This document shows, one piece after another, positions 8,406 to 20,885 of a DNA stretch of 32,841 bases. Numbering within the stretch: the first letter of the stretch is position 1; the number at the start of each line of letters is the position of its first letter. The translations under genes and the position numbers were made by a program. The DNA comes from Thalassiosira profunda (lineage: Eukaryota > Bacillariophyta > Thalassiosirophyceae > Thalassiosirales > Thalassiosiraceae): assembly GCA_036939355.1 (NCBI GenBank), contig JALLAP010000028.1, forward strand, positions 1 through 32,841, given 5' to 3'. The notes under the pieces are model-generated. The model was not told the origin of the DNA. It saw only the letters and a list, made by a program, of their open reading frames with translations, and made no database searches.

Positions 8406-11400
8406 TCAGTTGAAGAATGATCGCTGAATGGTGTATTTGCAGCGTCGTCGTCTCCACGAGTCGTTCGGCCTCCGAAGCATCTTTATTATGTCACTTTCGA
8501 GTTCTTCTGAGGAGGAATAGGGACATTTGATGGCACGTGCCAAAGTGTTTTCCTCGATTTCTTTGAGGCGTTCGTCAGTGTATGTTTCCTGTCTTGTTTT
8601 GTCCGCCCTTTTCAATAGGAAATGTACCCATTTGTCTCTCTTGATGACTCCCTCCTTTTTGTCTCTGTCATCGGTTTTCTTGTTGTAGGTCGTGGAGCAC
8701 CATCTTACTCTGTTTTCGGACATATTGGATCCCTCAAAATATATAGCTGAATCGGTGGGGTGCTTGTTGGTTGCAGACATTGAGCCCATCGTTTTCCCTC
8801 TGCTGACAGCAACATAGAGAAGGCCAGGACTCCTGTTTTCGGCCATTATGCACCCCGGGTCAATGATCAAATTTTGAACAGTGTCCCATGTTTCCTTTCC
8901 GGCTTCAAAACCTTGAAACTTGTGGATGGTTGTAGCCCAAGCCGGCACCAATGGACAAAAAGTGACTGAGCAACAGGGTACCTTCCGACTGTACGCGCAT
9001 GGGGCTGTTTTCATTGGGATGGGGACGTGCTAACGAGGGTAGAAGGAGAAGGGAGTGAGATAATTGGCTGAACAAGATCGCAAATTGCACTGTTATGCAG
9101 GGCCACTCACAGTGGGGTGGTTGAGATCCCAGGGCTTGTATTCTGGAGGCAGTGCTAAATTGGGAAAGTCCACAACCACATATTCAGGAAGGTGTTTCCG
9201 TTGTTTGTCGTTCGGACCCTCCGGTCGTTTGAACTTCATCTCCACGACTTTACCCCTGGCCCCGTTGAACAACCCAATCTCGGGAATGAAATTGACACCA
9301 TCTATCGCAACTGTGGCATTCAAACAGAGATTTGTCTGTCTCGTGTATCTCACATAGTAGAAGTGGTCTCTGTTTGGAATGCAGTATTCTGGGTTGCCAT
9401 TCCGATTGCTCTCATAGTGACAATTCAAGCGTGCAATGGGAACATTGTCGTGATTGGATGTCTCCCTCAATTTTTTTCGGTTCTTGTCGATCATCGGTTT
9501 TCGTTCTGCAAATATCCACATGGTGCTGGGATCGTTATTCAAAGCATCTCTGAACTCCTGTGTATAGTTCCCAAGACTCAGGTTCGTGAGTGTGGTGGGG
9601 TCATCTAACTTGTCGTCATCGGCTGGCTCGCCAATTCGGAGCCTTGCAAGCAAGTCCTTGAACTCGTGTAAGTCTGAATCCACTCTCATGTTTTGAGTCA
9701 AATGGAACACATGTTCAACCATGTGGTCGGTGAATATAGTGTCCCCCCGATGACGGAGAAGCTGCCCGTCTTTGAGTTCCTTCGTTTCCTTTGTAATGCC
9801 TTTTTCCTTTCTTCTTGCAAATCCGTTGATGGCGCCTTGTCTTTGAATTGGTGGGAGCTGGTAATCGTCTCCGAACAGAAGGACTACAGGGAGTCCTCCC
9901 CATGTTTCGTCCGTGTTGTGGCCTCCAAATGCGCATTCACGAAGATTCTTTTCCGCGGCTGCAATTGTTTTGGAGTCAATCATGCTGCGCTCATCAATGA
10001 TCAATGCAAGCAGACTCTTCAGTTGTTGTCTCATGTTTTTTTTGACCTTTTCTGCGAGGGGAGTCCATTGTTGCTTGATTGGTATACCGAGAAGGCGGTG
10101 AAGTGTGCAGCCTTTGACGTTGAATGCGGCCCCCCCGGAAGGAGCGGCGACTTTCACAGAATTGTTGCACTGCGTGTATGAGGCAATGATGGACACGATG
10201 GTATGGATGATGAAGGATTTTCCTGTGCCTCCACAACCAAGTACTGTTGCTCGAAATGGTTTGTATTCCGGATCGTTGGTGAGGAATTTCACAATGGCAT
10301 CAACAGCTGCAAAAACGATGACTCGTTGCTCCTCGTTCAAGTCACCAATTTGTTCATTGAGAGGATAGACATCTCCGTTCCTTTTCTGTCTTGGTTGTAC
10401 TTCCAGTTTTTCCTCGGCACCATAGAATCGTTCTTGAAGGTTTGTAAGATAGGTTTCCCCATCGTCAGTGATGTGCCTTTCTTCTTGAAAAGTGGGTGTT
10501 GTCCAATCGTATTCACGACCAATGTTCACCCGTACTCCGTCCATCATGTCATCGCATTTCCAATCGTCTGTCTTATGTCCACAAAATTCGTGCTCTAGGA
10601 TCTCATCGAGCAAGTCGGGATCGATTGCATCTTCGTCTAACTCTTGATTGTCGACAATTCCTTGTTTCGCAATCAGTTCAATTTTTGCTTCTTGGGAGTA
10701 TTTTCGAGCAATGTCATATTGCAGTCGAACGGAAGTTGGAAATGCCCCAGGCTCGTCAAGCATTCTTAAGAAGGTCTGAATGGTCTTGTTTCGATCTTTG
10801 AATAGGTCGTCAAGCGGGTTGTTCTTGTGCCATGGTTTGTGAAGAAGGAGCATTCCCCGGGCAAAATAGAAGTCAGCTGGATACACTGGCTTGCAATTCA
10901 ATCCTCCCGCCATGAGTATCCTGTGTTTCTTATTGTCTTCGATGTGATCCCTGCAGTAAACGGCATAGAAGAATTCTTCGAGAGAATAGTGAATGTGCTC
11001 CCTAGCCCGTCGACGGTAAACAGAAATTAGATCTGTTTTCTTTGAGTTTTCGGATCTTGATTTCAGAGCCAAGCACTGACTCATGCTGATATGCGTGATG
11101 CTGTCAGAACAAATAGTCAGGTCGAGCTTATCAATTTCGTGACAAGCCTCTGACATTCCAACCATCCGCTGCGCAGTCAACGTGTTCAACGCCTTTTTTG
11201 TGAGGCAACTCAGTTCAGAGAGGTCATCCTGTTGTGCACTGTTGGATTTTGAACAGGTTATGAGCCCAATGAATGGAAAATTTTTGAAAGTCGAGATTTT
11301 TCCAATCGGGAGTCCGTTGCAATTGAAAAGGGTTATGGAAAAATTTTGATGTTTGAGTTTTTTCCAATCGAATTCACTCACCTTGCAATGAGGTCATGGA

Positions 11401-14400
11401 TAATGTTCTTCTCTTGTGTGTGGGTCTTGTTTTTCTTGCCCGTGTATGCGACAATGTATCGAACCACGTTGTCAATTTCGTTGATGTCAGGACAACTTGG
11501 GTCTGATTCGTAGAGTAGGAGTTTCACGTCGCAATTACCCCTCCACACTTTCAAAAACGTCCGACTATGTTGCACAACCCTCTTTGAACGTGTTCGTTTC
11601 ATTTGGAGGTGTCGAATACGTCTGTTGTCGGTCACTATTGCATGCGTTGATCGTCTCTCCCACCCTGGGGTGTCGCATGCTCCTCTTTCCGTTTCCATTC
11701 CGGCTAGCGATTTGCACTCTCTTGGACCCACATGCTTTGCTGATCGCAGGCAATAGTCGTTGCAATGATGGATCAAACAAGCCTGGGCAAGCCTTTTGCA
11801 GTCCAAATCCTTATCTTTGCACTCGCAATACCTCGTTTTGAGAGGGGAATCAATTTTGCTCTCACGATATTCTGGGTCGTCAGTGACGTCGACATCCGCA
11901 GTCATGTCCAGAACTCGCTCTGCATATTCTGCAACGACTTCGGCCTTTTCTGTTCCTGTCTTTGCTTTGTAATAATCTTGCAGATATGCCTGATCTTCAG
12001 CAATAGCCAATAAATGCAGGTGTATTTGGCCTCTGCCTGGAGCGAATTCGACTCGACCCCAGTAGTATTTGATGCCAAGTGCCTCCTTCACGACGTTTTC
12101 CATGAAGTGTTTGGCCCTCTTCATGAAGAATTCGTTGACATAGAGCGGCCATTTTTTTACCGTTTTTGCCATTGCGGTGAACCCTCTATCGCCTGTGTCA
12201 CGGAGAAGCTCAACCTGTTCCATGTTCCCTGCATTTGTTTCGAGATCAATCATCAGTCGCCGCAGATCTGGCCACCAATTTTCTGCGCATGAAAGAGTGA
12301 TGAAAAACGTAGGAGGACCGTTTCCTTCTGAGATGTGATGATTGATCCAGCCTTCCAGTTCCTTTGTCTTTCGTCTCCAAAAACCATCACTTCCTCTAAT
12401 CCCTTCTGAGAAGTACTGTAATTTGTTGATGAATGTATTGTCGCCTTTCCGGAGGTCCTGCTGAAGGTCTTCGATGGATGGAGGTTCTTTTCCAAAGAAG
12501 TGCTCACTCTTGAAGAAAAAATGACCTTTCGAGTTGTTGATATGCCGCTGTATAGTGTTGAAAACATAGAAAGTGAACATTTTGTCCTTCATGAAACGCC
12601 CATCACTGTATCGAAGCAGGTGACGCGCCCATTCCTGAATGGGGACCGTTCCCCGTTTTGAATCATATAGCCCCCCAATTCCGCCGGGAAAAAGCCAAGG
12701 AAAGGCATTGACAAAAATCTTTTTCGAAGTGTCATACTCCCTGACAGAAGAAAGTGAGTTTATTGGTGAGGTTGCATTAAACACCAAGAAGCGTCACTTA
12801 CGATACTGGTTCGGAACTGATTGGAGGAAAGTCGAGGATTTTGTCACATTGATTGGTCTCTTCGGCAGTGTGGATGAGTTCTTCGATGGGTCTTGTTGGT
12901 TCCCCTCTTGGAATTGTGACATTTTCGTTGGTGTGCATCGTTGACATTTCAAATCCTTCTTCCGTTTCAACGTCTCCGAGGTCTTTGTCATGGGCAGGAG
13001 ACACTGTTTCGACTCCCTCTTTCTGTTCCTCATCCATGACAAAAGTGGTGGAATCCTTGAGAATGTCAGTTTCGTCTCCTTCAAACCAAAGATTGTCCAT
13101 GTCAATTGTGATGTCCTTGTAACCGTCATGGTGCCTTTTCAGCCACTGCAATGCCCGCAGTACCCGATCCCTGTTTACCTTGTACTGTTTCGCACTGACT
13201 TGGGTACTTGTATTGCTTTTCAATTGGCGTATGAAGGTAACAACAGATGTTTTCATTCTTGGGAGGACATTGCAAGCTTCTGTGATGTCCTGTGGAAACG
13301 TGACGCAGTTGCCTTTTGTTGCAAAATTGCCTTTGCTCACGTGAAAAGAAGGAATGTAGGGTGCGTATCGTCGGATCAGCATCTTTTCTGGGACTGTCAA
13401 TTCGCTGAGTTCAGGAGGGATCTCGTAGTGAATGATGGGCTTCCCTTTTGAGTCCAGAATCAGCTCCCCGTTTTCGTCGTGCTCATACCATATTGGGTGC
13501 AGATTGTTGTAGAGATAGTGATCCGATCGAGGTAGGTTCTTGCATCGCTCACACGTAGCTTTCTGCTTTGCACCTGGAACAAATGTTTTGCTTTTCGTAT
13601 ATTCGGAAGAATTCGACACCATGACATTCTCTCGACAACATGGACATACCATGATGGAAAGGCATTTCATTGTGTGTTCCATCATGAGCATCTTTTCCTC
13701 CAATATGTGCTCTCGATTGGTTTTTTTGGTCCCACTTTCAGCCGGATCGAAACACTGTACCTTCCTTTTATCAGGGAGGTTCAACTCGACATATTTGGTG
13801 CTCTTGTAACTGGCAATGCTCCTGGTCACCCTGTTCTTGGCATCCTCGAAATCTTCAAGCGAGCTCACTTCCAACAACGCAGACATCCTATCCAACTTCC
13901 CATAATTCAGTAACTTCCTGTAATACGCATTGAGACTCTTCACTTGCTTGCGATACATTTTCGGGTCGTTCTTCAATGACTCGAAGAAGAACGGCAATTT
14001 CCATTTTTCATCCAAGTCTGCATTTGATTGGCGAATTCGAGCCTTTTTGTGATAAAATGGTGTCGTCGTGATACCCTTGCTGTTCTTGATCCTTTTGTGC
14101 TTCGCTGGTTTATTCTTCTTGACACTCAAATCTGGACAAAGCAATTGGGAATCTTTGAACACGCCAGTCAACAAATGGTAGTCTTTCACTGGTTTCCACT
14201 CGGGATTTGGATTGAGAATGAGTCTCCCTGAAGACTGCACTCGCAACTTGGTGATACATATCTCGTGGTTGTCAGTGAGATTGAATCCATTGCTGAGGAC
14301 AATCCTTGAAGGAACAGGTGTTCTCTCTGACGACAGGATTTCCAAAACTAGAGCACTTCCAAAATCTCGTTCGTTCACCGACCGGTAATAGATCAAGAAC

Positions 14401-16148
14401 CCGGGCCTCAAAGATAAGTTTGGCACAGACTCTTCATGATCCTCGTCACAAGGTTGACACAGTACAGGAGCGGATTCATCGAGTTCCATTGAATCCATTG
14501 TCACGACACAAGAGCGTTTGTCATCGCTTGGAAGTGCGTCGTATCTTGCCTTGATGTTTGTCAGTAATGTGAACGCGTCCTGTCTCAGCTGTAAGACATC
14601 GGGTGGTTTGATGTCAAACGCTGGGTTGTCTCTCAGTTTTGCTTTGAATTTGTCTGTCAAATCAGCTCGCGAAAAAGACATGTTTTTGACAACGACCAAA
14701 GCATGGAGGTATCGAAGGACGTAAAGGCCGCTGTCGTGGGTATTTTGTTGTCTTGCGACTAGTTTGAGACAAGATCAGGTCAGCAATTCAATCGTGAGAT
14801 TTCAATTGAGACAAAAAATACTCACCCTCGACACGATGCAGCGGAAGACTGTGACGGCTAAACGGAAGCCTCTGCTCAAAATCATCCGAAGATTCCAACT
14901 GCCACACCCGATTGAGCCAGTACCTGATCGATGTTGCAACCTGGTTTTGGTTGTGACTTGAATTGGAGCCAAGCGGGTCAAAATAGAGCAAATATGGATG
15001 GCATGACTTCGACCGTCTTGAGGTATTCGTGGCGATATATCCAGGATGAGCTACCACGAACAAAGACCAGTGATCGTTGGCATAGAATGGAAAGAGAAGC
15101 AATTTCTTCGACAACGCAGCAACGTTGTTTTGTTTTGCCCAATATTTCATTTCATTTGGATCTTCTCGACTCAACAGTTTGGGGAGGAAACTTGGATCAA
15201 ACAAGTACATGTCATCCCTTGAAGCAGTGATCCTGGAGAACAGGTTAGTCTCAAAACCAAATGTTTTGCGTGAATTTGCAAATTGACGCACCATGTCATT
15301 AGGATATTCATTGCCCCATCGTTGAGTGACTGCTGAAGGAGAAGGCAGCGAAAGACTGCACCATTCACTGGTTGCGATCTTCTCCGACTAAGGGCAATGC
15401 CAAACTGCCTGGCATCAAAATTTGGATCTAGTCCTTGGTCAAAGATTCCAACACGCCTTCCGCAATTGAATAACATCTCGTCATTGCAAGTGAAAGGAAA
15501 GTTGAACTTGTGTTCAAAAGGGTCGCTTCTGAGTAGGGAGTCCATCAATTCTTGGTGGCCCAAAAGAGACAACGACCGCATTAAATTCGTCCTCTCCATT
15601 TCTTGATCAATGATGCGAGCTTCCCTTTCCTTTTGTACTGTTTCAGTCATCAGTCGAAACGTTCTATAGACGTCATCAGATTGGATCAACTTTGAATGAT
15701 CAAAACAGGGATAAAAGGCTTTGAAGCACCCAAAATCAAATCGTATCCTGTGCGATTCAGCTGTTTTGTCAGTTGCTTGAAGAACAATGTCGCGCGTTCG
15801 ACTGCCTTGCCTTGTTGTGTCCAAACCATCTGGAGTGATAGCTAACGAGGTCAAGTTCCCTGGGTCGATGGCTGCTGTTGACGACTGATTAGTGACGAAC
15901 CGAGCCAAGTATACCCCATTTTCAATGTCGTATTGTTCGATTTGGACTATCTTCCCAGAAAGCGAAGGATTTTGGTGGTTGGTGATGACCGCTCGGCGAT
16001 GTGGGGCACGGTAAAAGTCGTTGTAAATTGAAATGGCAGACTCGTTGATTGCTGCGGCAACCTTGTACCTCTCCAAATCCTCGATAATGGAACATTGATG
16101 AGGCCCTTGGCTTGCTTTAGATGCAAAGCAACAATGCGTGATTAGCAT
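8406..16148 (-). CDS. Helitron-like polyprotein: Ulp1-like protease, DUF6570-like, Rep (HUH) and PIF1 helicase
   Basis: Six exons: 16148-15292, 15232-14826, 14758-12802, 12740-11382, 11238-9111 and 9029-8406. All five GT-AG junctions keep frame, giving 2,443 aa. Residues about 240-440 form an Ulp1/C48-like domain: LNDGAMNIL, HWSLF (His340), YFDPLG (Asp371) and QQNTHDSG, where Ser431 replaces the nucleophilic Cys. A Cys-rich DUF6570-like domain (CPCC about 793, to FPQD about 911) follows. Then comes the Helitron-like N-terminal and Rep domain (FPWLFPGG; FFITLSCAENWW about 1224; HUH motif GQIHLHLL about 1314; YIVAYTGK about 1504). The helicase has Walker A GCGGTGKS (about 1861), IIDE (about 1945), TIHKFQG and YVAVSRGKT (about 2271-2306). 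Rep nicks and rejoins DNA and the helicase unwinds it in rolling-circle transposition. The first intron has a weak GTGCGT donor but a good CTAAC branch site. The start is uncertain: the frame stays open to an acceptor at 16253. Confidence 0.85.
11239..11381 (-). repeat. Intron of the polyprotein gene holding two hairpin repeat units
   Basis: This 143-nt intron (GTGAGT...CAACAG) is about twice as long as the gene's other introns. Read on the minus strand it holds two copies of a unit of the form GATTGGAAAAA...TTTTTCC; the second copy is preceded by GGACTCCC. It also holds a 20-bp word (aacaggttatgagcccaatg on the + strand, near 11252-11271) that recurs exactly in the F-box gene intron near 18007-18026. 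Repeat units run in the sense direction of the host gene here. Confidence 0.75.
14759..14825 (-). other. Intron through the active-site region of the Ulp1-like domain
   Basis: A 67-nt intron (GTGAGT...AACTAG) splits the protease domain between the His/Asp half and the QQNTHDSG half. Splicing joins g from 14826 to tc at 14758-14757 (a Val codon) and places QQ and Ser431 in frame. Without this intron the domain would appear to stop short. An intron at this exact place is helpful for telling the spliced C48 domain from a truncated one. Confidence 0.8.
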
Positions 16149-16300
16149 TGCCTTGATGTACCAGACTAGAACCCGGAGCGTTTCACGCTCCTTCTTGATC
16201 TCCGTGCTCCAGAACTGCCTCTGTTGTGCTAATCTCTCTTCAACTGGAAATCCTGGAATAGTGGATGAAATGGGGTGTTAGCTCGCACAAGTTACGTGGG

Positions 16301-18227
16301 TTAAGGTCTCCTATTCGCCGATGTGTCTTTCCATTCGGGAAATTTTGACAGGGCAATAGGCGATGGTCGGTATTCCCGTCGATAGCGAGCAGAGAAGCCT
16401 TGACGAATTATCGTGTTGGATCGGTCGGAATAGACACCTTCGACCAGATCCATAGTAAGGATATCCCTGCTCCTTTTGTATACAGTTTTTGCAAGCTGCC
16501 GCGCTTCCGACGAGCTAAGGGCCCTTGGATTCTTTAGGAAATCACCAAGCACCTTGTGCAATGCCCTATTCAATGTCGGACAGCCAGTGTCATAGGTGAG
16601 CACCCAGGTGCCTTTCTTGTAGGGAATCTCCCGATAGAGAAGGAGAACTCTTGTCATGACCTCGCATTGAGTGGTGAAATACGTTGCTGGTCGGTTCACC
16701 CTCGATATCTCTTCGAGCCACTTCATGATGTTCCCTTTTGATGTTTCTTTGATGAGGGCGTCAATGCCTTTCATTGCGAGGTCAATCTTGTTGAACCTCT
16801 TTATATTTTCTTGGGCAATTGCATTCAGCTTCCTCTCTTGAACAACATGCTCAGCGTCTTCAATACAATCCTCATACGCTCTGATAATTGGGATATATGA
16901 TGTCGGTGATGACGTGTACGTCACGAGATGGTCAAGGAAATAGTCAATTCCCCTGGAGACCTGCTCCTTCCATTCGCGTCGTCCAAGAGAAAGATCGTCA
17001 ATCTTGTTGAGATATGAGACGAGATCTTGTAGAAGTGACGCTGTCATAATCGGACCAGTCGGGTTTCCGTATGAGTCAAGTGTCGGCTCTGACCACATGA
17101 GCTCAAAAGCATCCTTACTGTCAACGGGGTTTTGTGCCTCGTACATGTCACCAACTGGAATCAATGACCCTTCGTGGTCGTCAAGGTATCGAAGACCGTA
17201 CGGGTACGCCAAAACTCTTTCATGAGACCATATTTCGAAGAGTAACTGACGGTTGTCGACATAATACTGATTGAGTTCTTCGCCTCGGACCTTGTACACT
17301 GGCTTCGTCAATCTTGAATAAATCGCTCTATTCGGGGATGAAATGGAACGACGGATTCGACTGTGTTGAAGACAGGCCCAACATACCCTCGAAGGGAAGT
17401 GAGGTCGAACACGAGTCGTACGACATGTTGAGATTCCGGCCTCGACAAACTTGTCGTGTGATGCGCTATTCTCGTTGCACCATTCGCATTTCGTGCCTGT
17501 GCACAAAGACAACAATCTCATCGGCGACATTGAATGAATTGCCCTTTTCGCGTATTGACGGTAGACATTCTTCATCGATTGCATCTCATTTCCCCCGGAA
17601 TAGAGTAGACTCCGAACGACGAGATCTGTCGTAATAAGAGCCAATAGGAGATGATTGCAGCTTGCTGTGCTCAATAACTCTTTGGGTGGGAGGAAGCTCA
17701 TGACCAAGGATGAAATATCAGGATCGAATCCAAATACCTGTTTCTTCTGCTTGGTCTTCGTGCGCTTTCGTAGCTCCTTTTCTTGTTCGAAAATCGCTAT
17801 TGCTTCTGACGCCTCTTTTCCTCGAAGCGCAGTCTCTGAAAATGTCATTCCTTCGGCCCTGTATCGATCCAGGATGTGATCTGGAGGAAGCGTACCGGGA
17901 CCTTTCGTCTGAAATCAAGAAAAAATGATTGAGAACAGATTTTGAAAACAGTTCCAATAGAAATGGACTCCCGGATGGAAAAATCTCGAACTTCCTCTTT
18001 TTTCCAAACAGGTTATGAGCCCAATGTCCTGTTTCACATGCCAGGACTCCCGTTTGGAAAAAAATGATTCTTCGATATTTTTCCAGAGTTCCGTCAGACG
18101 AGGACTCCCGATTGGAAAAAATCTCAACTTCGATTTTTTTCCGGGGTGTCCCAATAGACGTGGACTCCCGTTTGGGAAAATCTCCGAGTTCGATTTTTTC
18201 CCAACAATGTGTGCTTACCTTTGCCAT
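16301..18227 (-). CDS. F-box-like protein encoded upstream of the Helitron polyprotein
   Basis: Two exons: 18227-18219 (codes only for M-A-K; ATG in good context gaaATGg) and 17908-16301, joined across a 310-nt intron (GTAAGC...TTTCAG); 538 aa. Residues about 60-105 read as an F-box-like motif (FDPDISSLVMSFLPPKELLS, then CNHLLLAL), which in the family recruits a substrate to an SCF ubiquitin ligase. A Cys cluster follows (CEWC, CWAC, about 150-195) that could bind zinc. The remaining 300 aa are unrecognised. The stop lies only about 150 bp upstream of the polyprotein's first ATG, on the same strand. In the next frame, a donor at 16295 and the acceptor at 16253 would fuse both proteins, so a frameshifted single polyprotein is possible. 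Confidence 0.65.
17909..18218 (+). repeat. Intron of the F-box-like gene filled with four hairpin repeat units
   Basis: Four units on the + strand start with GGAAAAA-type words near 17977, 18056, 18114 and 18174. Each has the plan GGACTCCCG-(A/T)TTGGAAAAAT-(10-15 nt)-TTTTTCC, and the terminal A/T runs pair as a stem-loop. Here the units are antisense to the gene that contains them, opposite to the other two introns. The 20-bp word shared with the polyprotein intron lies at about 18007-18026. Confidence 0.8.
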
Positions 18228-18448
18228 TTCTCCGTCGAATCTCTCACTGTTTGCATTCTTACCTGAACAAGCAACAAAGAAGTGTAAGATATCGGCCCAA
18301 AATTCTAGTAACGTTATGTTACAGGAAAAAACAACCGACGTTTCAAGAACAGATACAAATGAACGACGACGACGAAGACGTGACGTATAGACGTGGAAAC
18401 CCTTGGACGTGACGAGCAACGCTGGATTGCATGCATTGGGAGGGATGA

Positions 18449-20422
18449 TTACTCATCGTAAGGCTTGTGTTCGATGTCAGCCCACTGCATGATAGGCTTG
18501 GGCCAATTCTTGAAGACACGATCGAGGTTGACTTCGTCCCAGCCATTGACTCCAATGCCCTGGAGGAATTCCTTGATCTGATTGTCCATCAAGAACCGGT
18601 CCAGGTGGCAATCGAGGACCACAGTGCGCTTCCTCGCGAAGACGTCCACCAAAGTCTGATGCAGGTAGGCTTCCAACTTGTCGTCTTCGGGATACTGCTT
18701 GTGGAAGTAGTCGACGATCCCGGGCGAATTCTCCTTCATGTAGGTGAGGCAGGTGGAACCAGGCTGAGCAGCCGGATGGTAGAGACGCTCGATCTTCTTG
18801 AAAGCGGACAGGAGCATCTGTTGGAACATTGGTTCCTCCGAAACCTTGTAGGTGAAGACGAACATAATCTTGTTGATGGTGCGTCCGACACTGTTGCCCT
18901 TTCCACTGTTGCGACGCTTGTACTCGTTGTCGCCGTAAGACACCTTGCGAATGGGGACCTCGGTGAAAGAAGCCTGCCACTCAGGCAACTGGTACTTCAG
19001 GTCGTTCGCCATGAGTTCGAACATAACGGATAGATGACCAGCGTGGAGGAACCAGGCCTCCCTAGCCGTCTCAAACACGATGGCATGGCTGATCTTGGCC
19101 TCGTTGGTATGGGGGAAGGGTGGAGAGACGAAGTACGTGTTGCCTGACTTGCTGCCAGTCCCTTGCTGCTTGACCTTGCTCTGCAACGCGTTTGCCTTTG
19201 GCGTCCACACCGCAATCACGTCCTCGTCGTCGTTGTCCATATTGAATATGTTCTCACCTTTAATCTTGGTGGTCTCGCCCTGCTGCTCGGCTGCAGAAGC
19301 CTTTGCGGGAGTCGTCGTCGATGGAGGAGTGAAGCCTTCGGCGAACGCACCTTTGAGGGGAGTAGATGGGTTCGTCTGATTGACGGTGGACTCGACCTCC
19401 ATCGCTTTGGCCAGGTCTCGATCTTCCTTGTGGCGCTGAATGAGCTTCCATCCAACAAGGTGATCAGTGGTCCCCCCAATGACTTGGGTCAATGCCACCA
19501 ACTCGTGCCCTTTGTGGAGATCGAACACTTCATCTTCGTCTGAATCCTTGCGACGAACAGAGACAGTATCGATCTTGTGCTCGGCGAACAGGCTCATGAT
19601 GATGTTCATCCCCGATGACTTCGTGTAGTCCTTGTCGGCGGCAGGCTTCTTGAGAGCAACCTTGGGGATGTGGGGGTTCCTGTATGCGATCGGTCGAAGT
19701 TAGAAACGGTTGCTCACATCAGACAGTATTACAAGAGCTACTCACGCAGGCTGGGTCATCTCCTCAAGCTCCACGACCTCAGCGTTCGGCTTCTCGCTCG
19801 CTTGCATCTTCTTCAGGGCCTTCAGGACCATCGTCGTCAGCTTGCTGCGCATGGCAGGAGCGTTGTTGGGGCGCTCGGCACTATCCTTGAAGCAATGCAT
19901 AGCTACAGTCAGTTCGTCCTTGGTGAGCTTCTTGATGTTCTTGGCAACGAGTTCTTCAAGATCGACAGGGGTAGCGTCGCCCTCGCAGTTGTAGAGGTGC
20001 ATGTACAACGCCCTCTGCTGCTCGAGGTTCTCCCAGCGGATGTCCTTGATCGCGGGAACCGCGTCGGCGTCGGCGTCGGAGTCGACGTCTCCCTCGGACT
20101 CGGAGGTGAGATAGTCCCCGAGATTGCACTGGGTTTCGGGCAACCCGGAGCGCGCATCGGCCAGGGACGCACGCTTGAGGGACACGATGTCGCTTGTATC
20201 ATCGGCGGTGCGCTTGCTGCCGGCGGAGTAGGCCGGGGACGAGAGGGTGGAGATCTTGCTGGTCGCCGCGGTCTCGGGCGTCTCGGCGCCGAACGAAGTG
20301 CGGTAGGCAGACGACTTCGACGGCGACGTGGCCGAGGCCGTGGCCGTGGCCGTGGCGGCGTTAGCCGCTTCCGCGAGGGACGTGAGGTCACCGTCGGCGG
20401 GGGGAGGGACGAAGAAGTTCAT
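18449..20422 (-). CDS. Unknown 635-aa protein carried by the element
   Basis: Two exons, 20422-19746 and 19679-18449, joined across a 66-nt GTGAGT...TACAG intron with the frame kept. The N-terminal 120 aa are low-complexity (Ala/Thr/Ser, then an acidic patch SESEGDVDSDADAD). Residues about 130-225 look helical. A Pro/Thr-rich linker (about 300-345) precedes a 250-aa globular C-terminal region with segments ETAREAWFLHAGHLSVMFEL, INKIMFVFTYKVSEEPMFQQ and LDCHLDRFLMDNQIKEFL. No domain was recognised. Its stop is 221 bp upstream of the F-box-like start on the same strand, and it is divergent from the 1,536-aa gene. The pairing suggests the two act together, but no function can be given. Confidence 0.75.
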
Positions 20423-20885
20423 GATGCGGCGGGGGGTGATGGAGGTAGGTTGTTGATGAGGTTGGATGATTTGTGAGCTGCAAGGTCTGAGCGTGGAATC
20501 GGCCGTTTGGCTGCGCCATCTGCCGTTTGGCAACGCCATCTGCTGGCTTCTCTTACCTTCTGTCGGCTTCTCTGTCGAAATTTCAGTTGGCCAATTCCTA
20601 CGTACATGTGCGTTGAAGATGAGCCAACTTGCACAACCGAACTTCCAAATTTGGATTTTCAAGGCTTCTCACGGGGAAATGTATGAAGTCCTTCGTGTAT
20701 GGAAGGGCTCATGATGGGTGTCTCGGAAACAATCAAACTTTTGAATCTTCTTACCTATACCAGGTCCTCTGCACGTGGGCTGATTCGCTGCTTCTCAGCT
20801 GCTTCTCAGGTAATATTCAACGGGCGGGGCTCATCAAAGTGACAGGACCAAAGTTCGGCCACCTTCTCCTATTGAATCCTATGTA
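20423..20885. promoter_or_regulatory. Divergent promoter between the two unknown element genes
   Basis: The 463 bp separate two divergent start codons. They hold a 20-bp tandem duplication (20502-20521 and 20522-20541, gccgtttggc followed by ngcgccatct-type sequence, two mismatches) and an 11-bp tandem repeat gctgcttctca (20787-20808). Immediately before the + strand start is a minimal upstream ORF, ATG-TAA, overlapping the start codon as ATGTAATG (20881-20888), which could lower or condition translation of the large protein. Confidence 0.5.

Noticed and set aside
15233..15300. A frameshift mutation in the Ulp1-like domain
   Set aside because: A 59-nt GT-AG intron (15233-15291) with a CTAAC branch site restores the frame exactly and keeps a normal domain length, so an intron is preferred.
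17718..18419. A 233-aa minus-strand frame as a separate gene
   Set aside because: Most of it is the translated hairpin-repeat intron; only the MAK exon and the downstream exon are credible.
19670..20476. A 268-aa plus-strand frame rich in Gly/Arg
   Set aside because: It is the antisense of the low-complexity first exon of the 635-aa gene and shows no domain.
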